Positions 33,089-38,843 of a stretch of 38,843 nt of DNA are shown in pieces (position 1 is the first letter of the stretch; every line of letters starts with the position of its first letter). Origin of the DNA: Planctomycetota bacterium (GTDB lineage: Bacteria > Planctomycetota > Phycisphaerae > SM23-33); assembly GCA_030635145.1 (NCBI GenBank), contig DAOVZK010000015.1, positions 1 through 38,843 on the forward strand. The letters are read 5' to 3'. The notes beneath the pieces were generated by a model. The model was not told the DNA's origin, made no database searches, and was given only the letters and a program-made list of their open reading frames with translations. Both the position numbers and the translations under genes were made by a program.

Positions 33089-33997
33089 ATGAAGAAATAT
33101 ATTGGGATGATATTCAGGCCCAGCAATAAAGGCGTGCGAGTGCTCGTAGGCCTGCTGCTTGTTGTTTTGATGGCGATTCAAGTTACCCAATGTGTTACCG
33201 CCACCCCCGAAGTCAGCGAACTCACCATTGTACGGATTGGTGAAAACGAAGTTGTTACCGACAACCAGTCGCGTTTGGAAAAGATTACCGAGCTGGCGAA
33301 GACCGATCACCTTGCCCTGCTGAAAATGTGCCAGGACGAATTTAACCGTCAATATTCCCAAAACGGTTACACCTGCACTTTCGTGAAGCAGGAACGCATC
33401 CGCGAAAAAATGAGCAAGGAACAGCATATCAATGTCAAGTTCCGCCCCGAACCATTCAGCGTCGCGATGCTCTGGATTAAAAATGCTCCTATCGGCGATT
33501 CGCTTGTGTATGTAGAAGGCAAATATCTGGACGATCATGACCGAACCCAAATGGTAGTTCGTCCGAAGAACGGATTAATTCAGAAGCTCGTAGGCGGATC
33601 GGTTAAGAAGTTACCCGACGGCCGCGAGGCCATGAAAAAGACGCTTCGGCCTTGCACGGAGTTTGGTTTCGCCAACAGCATTCAAAGCCTTATCGACATT
33701 TACGCCATCGCCCGCGAACGTGGCGAATGTATTGAAGAGTTCACAGAAGGGTTCGCCGACATCGACGGGCGGAGCTGCATTATCCTCACTCGCTTTCTCC
33801 CCGAGCGAAAAGACTACCCCGCCAAGAAAACCCTCGTCTTCATTGACGTAGAATATCTCTTACCCGTCCGAGTCGTCGGATACGATTGGAAAGATCGCCT
33901 CAGCTGCAATTACGAATTCAAGAACGTGCAACTCAACGTTCCCTTCAACGACGAAGACTTCACCCCCGCCGCCAACGATATCGTCTGCAAAGACTAG
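33089..33997 (+). CDS. DUF1571-family exported protein, copy 1
   Basis: This protein has about 302 residues. A basic N-terminus and hydrophobic helix (VRVLVGLLLVVLMAIQVTQC) give it a signal/anchor. The DUF1571 core follows: YTCTFVKQERI, VKFRPEPFSVAMLWI, DSLVYVEGKY, QMVVRPKNG, and VFIDVEYLLPVRVVGYDW, ending in EDFTPAANDI. The family has no known function; the order of strands resembles outer-membrane lipoprotein carrier folds such as LolA, but this is only an impression. ATG 33089 fits the AAAGG at 33076-33080 best. Its paralogue follows at 34133. Confidence 0.75.
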   Translation: MKKYIGMIFRPSNKGVRVLVGLLLVVLMAIQVTQCVTATPEVSELTIVRIGENEVVTDNQSRLEKITELAKTDHLALLKMCQDEFNRQYSQNGYTCTFVKQERIREKMSKEQHINVKFRPEPFSVAMLWIKNAPIGDSLVYVEGKYLDDHDRTQMVVRPKNGLIQKLVGGSVKKLPDGREAMKKTLRPCTEFGFANSIQSLIDIYAIARERGECIEEFTEGFADIDGRSCIILTRFLPERKDYPAKKTLVFIDVEYLLPVRVVGYDWKDRLSCNYEFKNVQLNVPFNDEDFTPAANDIVCKD

Positions 33998-34132
33998 ACG
34001 CCCCAAAATTCAGGTGGCGTAGTTCTCCAACACAACCAGGCGGTCTCGGTGTTTTCTCATTCCCGTTGTTCTCCCCGAGTTTGCATGGTAAAATTCCCGC
34101 GGTGCTACAAGTCCCAACAGAAAGGCTCAAAA

Positions 34133-34993
34133 ATGAAGCTCATATCGCAGCTGTCAACTTTTGCGTTGCTTATTGTGCTGGCGGCCATCATCGTCGGGTG
34201 TGAAACTCCAAAATCGCCACTTGGCGATAAAGGAGTGACGCAAGTCGAACCTGCCGACAAACTCAACGATGGCGATGTGCCTAAAGAGTTAGTCAAGCTA
34301 GCCAAAACCAATCATCTTAAGCTGATCAAAAAGTCGTTGCACACCTATGACAGCAAACCCGTGCGCGATTACACATGCACGTTCTATGAGCACGAACGCA
34401 TTAACGGCCAACTGCAGCCCGAGCAGCTGACTAAGGTAAAATTTTTACAAACCCCGTTCAGTGTTGCGATGAAATGGATCAAAAATCCGCCCGCCGCCAA
34501 TGCGGTGGTATACGTCGCTGGAAAGTACAAAAATTCCAAGGGTGTTGCGCAGATGGTGGTTCGTCCGGCCAGTGGGCTGGGGCGTTTCTTTACTGGCGGG
34601 TCGGTTTTACGGCTGCCGGATTGTCCCGAGGCGATGCAGCATTCTCGACAGCCGGTAACGGAGTTCGGTTTTAAGAATAATCTCAACACAATGCTCGCGG
34701 CGTACCAGGCGGGGCTGAAACAAAATCGAGTTCAGCAGGAATATGCCGGTGCTGCCCTCGTGGGTAAGCAAAAATGCGTTATTCTTATCGGCACGATGAA
34801 GGATTTACCGAAACACCCACCGGCCAAGCTGGTGACGTTTTTTAACGTCAAAACCCTGCTGCCGGTTCGTTTTATCGGCTACGATGCCGACGGGAAATTT
34901 CTGTTCGATTACAGGTACACGGACATCAAGCTCAATACTGGCTTGAAGCAAGACGACTTTACCCCCGCCGCGAATGATATTCCCAATCCGTAG
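34133..34993 (+). CDS. DUF1571-family lipoprotein, copy 2
   Basis: This 286-residue paralogue of the previous gene shares YTCTFYEHERI, FSVAMKWI, MVVRPASG, EFGFKNN, LPVRFIGYDADG and EDFTPAANDI-like DDFTPAANDIPNP. The N-terminus MKLISQLSTFALLIVLAAIIVGC has a lipobox (IVGC), so it is lipid-anchored. The frame stays open upstream to 34049, but ATG 34133 is preceded by GAAAGG and gives a proper signal. Tandem duplication with a different anchor from copy 1 suggests related jobs at different membranes or sites. Confidence 0.82.
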   Translation: MKLISQLSTFALLIVLAAIIVGCETPKSPLGDKGVTQVEPADKLNDGDVPKELVKLAKTNHLKLIKKSLHTYDSKPVRDYTCTFYEHERINGQLQPEQLTKVKFLQTPFSVAMKWIKNPPAANAVVYVAGKYKNSKGVAQMVVRPASGLGRFFTGGSVLRLPDCPEAMQHSRQPVTEFGFKNNLNTMLAAYQAGLKQNRVQQEYAGAALVGKQKCVILIGTMKDLPKHPPAKLVTFFNVKTLLPVRFIGYDADGKFLFDYRYTDIKLNTGLKQDDFTPAANDIPNP

Positions 34994-35139
34994 CGGCATT
35001 TCGGGTAAAAAAACGTCGCAATTTGCCCGGATTTGCTTACTATATTCAGGACAGTGATGTGACGAATTGGAGAACTGCACTACCACGGATGGTTATAGAA
35101 TCGTTTGAATTTTCATGAACGGCTAGAGGATTTTTTCTG

Positions 35140-35316
35140 ATGGATTTCGATACGACGCTTGGTTTGATTCTCGTGGTTACTGCAGTGGTTCTGCTTTGCG
35201 GGCTGGTGTGGTGGAGCAGGAGGATTATTAATTATATCGACCGTACGGGTGCGCGTTCTGCCCGCATGATTCAGCGAGATTTGGCTACGCAGCGAGGCAA
35301 GCGTAATGGCAAGTAG
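35140..35316 (+). CDS. Single-pass membrane miniprotein (58 residues)
   Basis: ATG 35140 encodes MDFDTTLGLILVVTAVVLLC and onward: one membrane helix (residues 7-25, WW at its end), then SRRIINYIDRTGARSARMIQRDLATQRGKRNGK, a strongly basic tail. GAGGA lies about 10 bases upstream. Its stop codon overlaps the ATG of the transporter relic. I do not know its function; its place just before the transporter suggests a small accessory protein. Confidence 0.5.
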   Translation: MDFDTTLGLILVVTAVVLLCGLVWWSRRIINYIDRTGARSARMIQRDLATQRGKRNGK

Positions 35317-35392
35317 CAAGCAATCACAGCATGTTGTTCATGCGGAGCTTTCGCGGGATTTTCAAATGCGAGGTCTCTGCGATGTCAGATAA
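35306..35392 (+). pseudogene. Relic of a transporter N-terminus (28 codons)
   Basis: The frame MASSKQSQHVVHAELSRDF continues for nine codons to a stop. Its QSQHVVHAELSRD is identical to residues 6-18 of the transporter starting at 35382, yet many of the codons differ only at silent positions. That points to an old paralogue whose remainder was lost rather than a fresh copy. It also contains the ribosome-binding site of the transporter gene. Confidence 0.65.
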
Positions 35393-37136
35393 CGAACAAT
35401 CACAGCATGTGGTACATGCAGAGTTATCTCGCGATTTAAAACTTTTCCATATCACGATGATGGGCATGGGGATGATGATCGGCGCGGGGGTGTTTGTGGG
35501 TATCGGGTTGTGCATGGAAGGTGCAGGCCCGGGCGGGTTGTTGCTGACGTTTTCGCTTAATGGCCTCATCGCGATATGTTCGGCGATGAGTTTTGCGGAG
35601 TTGTCGTCGGCGATTCCTCGTGCAGGTGGAGCGTATAATTTTGCGAGGATCGGTTTTGGGCGGGCTGCGAGTTTTATCGCCGGTTGGATGGAATGGCTGG
35701 CGGCGAGTGCAGCGGGCGGTTTTTACGCTCTCGTGCTGTCGAAATACTTGCTCGAATTTCTTTACGGTTTGGGTTGGATTCCGAACCCGGAAATGTGGAC
35801 AGTTCGCATTTGTGCAATCTGTGCCGCCATCGGATTCGTGTACGTTAATTTCCGCGGGAGTAAAGAAACAGGCAGGCTCGGTGCGATTTTCACTGTTGGG
35901 CAAATGATTTTTGTTTTGGGTATCGGGGTGATGGGGGCATTGCAGTTTTTGCACGACCCGTCGCGGATTCAAAACTTTCAGCCGTTCCTCGGCGACGGTG
36001 ACTGGGCCAGGCTGCTTGGGGTCATGGGCATAATTTACGTTGCCTTTGAGGGCTTTGAAGTTATCGCTCAGGCGGGAGACGAAACTATCGATCCGCGAAA
36101 AAATATTCCCAAGGCCATTCTCTATTCCGTACTGGGCGTGACGATAACTTACCTGCTGGTGGGGTTTGGTGTGGTTGTTGCGATCAAAAGCGGAACGGTG
36201 CATAACGGCGAGAGCATCGACGTTGTGTGGAGGTGGATCGGATCCCAGCAGGAGATGGGATTCCGTGGTGCGGTAAGCGTTTTGCTTGGCGGATGGGGAG
36301 GGTTGTTGGTGACGTTGGCGGTAATTTTCTCGGCCACCAGTGCACTTAATGCCACTATCTATTCGGCCACGCGTACCAGCTATGCTCTCGGTAGAGACCG
36401 TATGCTCCCTGCGATTTTCTCGCGAATCCATCCCAAAACCAAAACCCCGTGGTTCGCGCTGATGATAACATCGTTGCTGGTGCTGGGAATTATTCTTGGC
36501 GTTTCGATCAAGGATGGTTCGGGCACGGCGAGCATGATGTTTTTGATGCTGTTTTTCATAGTGAACCTATGCGTTATCCGCATTCGTCGCAACATGGGCG
36601 ACGAGCTTGAGTATGGCTACCTAATGCCGCTGTTTCCGCTGTTTCCGATTCTGGCGATTCTGCTGCAGCTGGGCCTGGCGTATGGTCTGCTGCACGAAAG
36701 CATCACCTCCTGGATTATTGCCGGTGTGTGGATATCTGCCGGGGCGCTGCTGTACATACTTTATTCTCGCAAGCACGCCATCACAACCGACGACGAAATT
36801 CACGTCTTCCACGAAGACAAACCGCTACCCGGGGATCATGGATACAAGGTGATGGTGGCCGTCGCGAACCCCAACAGCGCCTTGCAGCTGGTGGAAAGCG
36901 CTCACAAAATCTGCGAGAACAAAGACGCCTCCGTCGAGCTGATTCATATGGTGCCGGTGCCAACTCATGTGCCTTTGTCCGACGCCAAAAAATACATGGC
37001 CGCGGGTCGCGAAGCAATTCTCGAGACGTCGCTGTACCTCACAATGACTCGGCCGATAAGCACAACCCTGCGATACTGCCGCAATACCGCCCGCGGGATC
37101 GTTTCTGCGATTCGCCAAAGCGGGTCGATATGCTGA
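35382..37136 (+). CDS. APC-superfamily transporter with C-terminal universal-stress domain, split by frameshift
   Basis: This 584-residue protein has about twelve membrane helices of the amino acid-polyamine-cation type: MGMMIGAGVFVGIG near the start, SAIPRAGGAYNFARIGFG, AFEGFEVIAQAGDET and SATSALNATIYSATRTSYALGRDRMLP. It probably exchanges or imports amino acids. After residue ~490 comes a Usp-type domain (GYKVMVAVANPNSALQLVESAHKI) that breaks off at SAIRQSGSIC. The missing half continues in the -1 frame as KRVDMLIMGWHGKH. GAGG precedes ATG 35382. A one-base loss in the CAAAG run near 37116 would explain the break. Confidence 0.85.
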   Translation: MSDNEQSQHVVHAELSRDLKLFHITMMGMGMMIGAGVFVGIGLCMEGAGPGGLLLTFSLNGLIAICSAMSFAELSSAIPRAGGAYNFARIGFGRAASFIAGWMEWLAASAAGGFYALVLSKYLLEFLYGLGWIPNPEMWTVRICAICAAIGFVYVNFRGSKETGRLGAIFTVGQMIFVLGIGVMGALQFLHDPSRIQNFQPFLGDGDWARLLGVMGIIYVAFEGFEVIAQAGDETIDPRKNIPKAILYSVLGVTITYLLVGFGVVVAIKSGTVHNGESIDVVWRWIGSQQEMGFRGAVSVLLGGWGGLLVTLAVIFSATSALNATIYSATRTSYALGRDRMLPAIFSRIHPKTKTPWFALMITSLLVLGIILGVSIKDGSGTASMMFLMLFFIVNLCVIRIRRNMGDELEYGYLMPLFPLFPILAILLQLGLAYGLLHESITSWIIAGVWISAGALLYILYSRKHAITTDDEIHVFHEDKPLPGDHGYKVMVAVANPNSALQLVESAHKICENKDASVELIHMVPVPTHVPLSDAKKYMAAGREAILETSLYLTMTRPISTTLRYCRNTARGIVSAIRQSGSIC

Positions 37137-37666
37137 TTATGGGCTGGCACGGCAAGCACAGAACGCACGGGTTCCATCTCGGTGCGACGGTCGACCCGAT
37201 TGTGGAAATTGCACCCTGCAGCGTGGTAATGATGAAAAATTGCGGCGGCGGGCGAAAGTATAATCGCGTGCTTGTTCCCATCGCCGGTGGGCCGAACAGT
37301 TCGCTCGCTTTGGAAATCGCCAGTATCCTCGCCGAGAAGGATACCGGAACAGTGACGGCGTTTACGGTGGCGTCGCGCGGTCGAAAATTTGACCTCGCCA
37401 CGTTCGTCGACCAGCATGCTGAGCGGCTGGACATTCCGCGAGATCGCATACATTGCAAAACGGTTACCGGGAAGGACGTTGTCGGGGCGGTTTTACGAAA
37501 GGCTGAAGATTACGATATGGTCGTGCTCGGTAATACGCGGGAAAGTGCCCTGCGGCAGATGGCTCACACGCCGATTCCGGAAACCATCGCACGAAACTGC
37601 AAAAAACCACTCGTGATGTGCCGCGCCATATCCGGTATGCAAAGCTGGATCAGAAGATACATCTGA
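37130..37666 (+). pseudogene. Downstream part of the transporter: rest of Usp domain 1 and all of Usp domain 2
   Basis: In the shifted frame, MLIMGWHGKHRTHGFHLGATVDPIVEIAPCSVVMMK completes the first Usp domain and KYNRVLVPIAGGPNSSLALEIASILAEKD begins a second, which ends YDMVVLGNTRESALRQMAHTPIPETIARNCKKPLVMCR. It could be translated from ATG 37130, which overlaps the upstream stop (ATGCTGA), but a start inside a domain is unlikely to be original. A sequencing error, a real mutation or programmed slippage are all open. Confidence 0.75.
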
Positions 37667-37793
37667 CGCAACCGCGGTGCCGGGAAAATTGTTGGGGATA
37701 TGACGAAAATTTGGGAAATTTAAACTATCGTACGCTGCTGTGATTGCATATAAAATTTACAGGCATTCGATAGACAATGGTTTGGAGATGAAG

Positions 37794-38843
37794 ATGAAGA
37801 AATTTGCGATCATTATAAGTTGTATTTTTCTCTTGGTGCTGCTGGCCGGGTGCGGAACTCCGCCGAAATTCGCCACGGGATACTCATCCAATGATGATCC
37901 CGCAACGGCCGCCCGCAAGGCCACCCAAGATGCAATCGCTGCACTCGGAGACGTGCCGGTAAAAGGGCTCGTTTTTGTGGTCTACTATCCCAAAGACGGA
38001 ATTGACGCGGATAACCCCGCGCAGTATTGCCCCGACGAGTCGAAAGAAAAGCTGGCGGCAGAGACTGTCGCCAAAATCGCCGCCGACCTTGGTACCGCCA
38101 ACGGATGGGCGCGTCAGATACCAAAACCCAAGGCCACGAAGGCCGTCGCCAAGGATGCTTCCAAACCTGCAAACGACACCGCGAAAAAAACGGATAGAAC
38201 CGACGCCGACAAGAAGCCTGTGGCGAAAAGTGCTGATGGCAAAACGGTAAAAACTCACACATGGGAGCCAAAACCCAATGCTAAAAAATCTTCCGAAAAA
38301 CCCACCGCAAAACCGCCGGCAAAATCCGTAGCCGAAACTCCCAAGAAAACCGCGCCGACAAAATTTAAAGGGTCGTCTAAGGCGATTCCGAACATTGGTT
38401 GTCGTGCGAGGGGAATGACGCAAGCCGGGACGTTGAAGCAAGGTGTTGCGGTGCTGGCGATTGGCGGACATCAGGCAAATTGCCGCTCATCGCGCATTGC
38501 GATCTACAAAGATCGTTACGCCAGCGGCCGACGCACTGCCCGGGAAATGCAATCCGTTCCCGGATTGAAGCTCGTGGTGGTGTTGGCCGAAATGCAGCTG
38601 TGTTTCGGTAGCGAGACCGAGTCGCGGGCGGACGATTTTCTTCGCGGGATGATGGGGAATCTTCCTCGCGGGACAATTATGCTTGGTGGAAACAGCATGA
38701 ATGTTCCCGGAGCGTCCGGCAAGGCGGCCCTTGCTGGGCGGGAGTTTCACAATGGTCTCGCGTTGGAAGGGCAAATTGTTAGCATGGGCATCGGCGGGCC
38801 GATTCGGGTTTACGCTAACCAGACCAGTGAGTTTAAACCTGTC
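37794..38843 (+). CDS. Lipoprotein with a FIST-like sensor domain (3' end outside the window)
   Basis: The first 350 residues are visible. MKKFAIIISCIFLLVLLAGC has a lipobox (LAGC). DPATAARKATQDAIAALGDVPVKGLVFVVYY and AIPNIGCRARGMTQAGTLKQGVAVLAIGG match the start and middle of FIST_N, a small-molecule-sensing domain whose core usually has V-G-C-S. Between them, about 100 residues of Lys, Pro, Ala and Thr (KPAKS-like) replace the normal loop. FHNGLALEGQIVSMGIGGPI follows. GGAG lies 6 bases before ATG 37794. It is exported and lipidated rather than fused to a kinase or cyclase as many FIST proteins are. Confidence 0.65.
   Translation, partial: MKKFAIIISCIFLLVLLAGCGTPPKFATGYSSNDDPATAARKATQDAIAALGDVPVKGLVFVVYYPKDGIDADNPAQYCPDESKEKLAAETVAKIAADLGTANGWARQIPKPKATKAVAKDASKPANDTAKKTDRTDADKKPVAKSADGKTVKTHTWEPKPNAKKSSEKPTAKPPAKSVAETPKKTAPTKFKGSSKAIPNIGCRARGMTQAGTLKQGVAVLAIGGHQANCRSSRIAIYKDRYASGRRTAREMQSVPGLKLVVVLAEMQLCFGSETESRADDFLRGMMGNLPRGTIMLGGNSMNVPGASGKAALAGREFHNGLALEGQIVSMGIGGPIRVYANQTSEFKPV

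Overview
The window looks like chromosomal DNA from a planctomycete, probably of the Phycisphaerae type. This is inferred from content, not from a marker-gene tree: two GroEL paralogues around one GroES, two tandem DUF1571 proteins (a family I associate with planctomycetes), several sigma-70-family factors, a FIST-like lipoprotein, and a moderately GC-rich core interrupted by AT-richer inserts and families of short intergenic repeats. No rRNA and no CRISPR array were seen.

Layout. 1-380: the C-terminal tail of a protein cut by the window edge (possibly an integrase), then tRNA-Arg(TCG) on the minus strand. 377-5303: a minus-strand zinc sorbitol-type dehydrogenase, divergent from etfB-etfA-membrane miniprotein-FAD oxidase (GlcD family), which resembles a lactate dehydrogenase/Etf module. 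5304-6591: an AT-richer two-gene insert (DinB-like protein and pyruvate-kinase-C-like protein) bounded by the 3' end of the oxidase gene and a degenerate second copy of that same 3' end. 6758-12888: a minus-strand chaperone block (groEL2, groES, groEL1, dnaJ, grpE, fmdB-like). 12889-15737: repeat-rich DNA, an orphan membrane-anchored Nudix-like protein, and a sigma factor with a lysine-rich histone-H1-like N-terminal tail. 15738-16599: a gene-free stretch with strong nested stems (candidate ncRNA or leader). 16600-22709: fatty-acid synthesis genes rpmF-plsX-fabH-fabD-fabG-acpP-fabF. 22843-24090: a FlgM-like small protein and a FliA-like sigma factor (minus strand). 24478-32684: recO, a permease-like/TsaE fusion, argB, argF, rph, a chagasin-TPR exported protein and a YhaM-like nuclease. 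33089-38843: two DUF1571 proteins, a membrane miniprotein, a relic of a transporter N-terminus, an APC transporter with universal-stress domains split by a frameshift, and a FIST-like lipoprotein running off the window.

How the parts work together. The rpmF-to-fabF block supplies almost everything for type II fatty-acid initiation and elongation on ACP. The Etf pair plausibly carries electrons for the neighbouring FAD oxidase. The chaperone block links GroE and DnaJ/GrpE expression. The FliA-like sigma factor and the FlgM-like protein look like a sigma/anti-sigma pair, with no flagellar structural genes in view. The items that most repay attention are the permease-TsaE fusion, the sigma factor with an H1-like tail, the structured region at 15971-16219, the duplicated oxidase 3' end around the two-gene insert, the transporter relic and frameshift near 35.3 and 37.1 kb, and the orphan Nudix-like gene.
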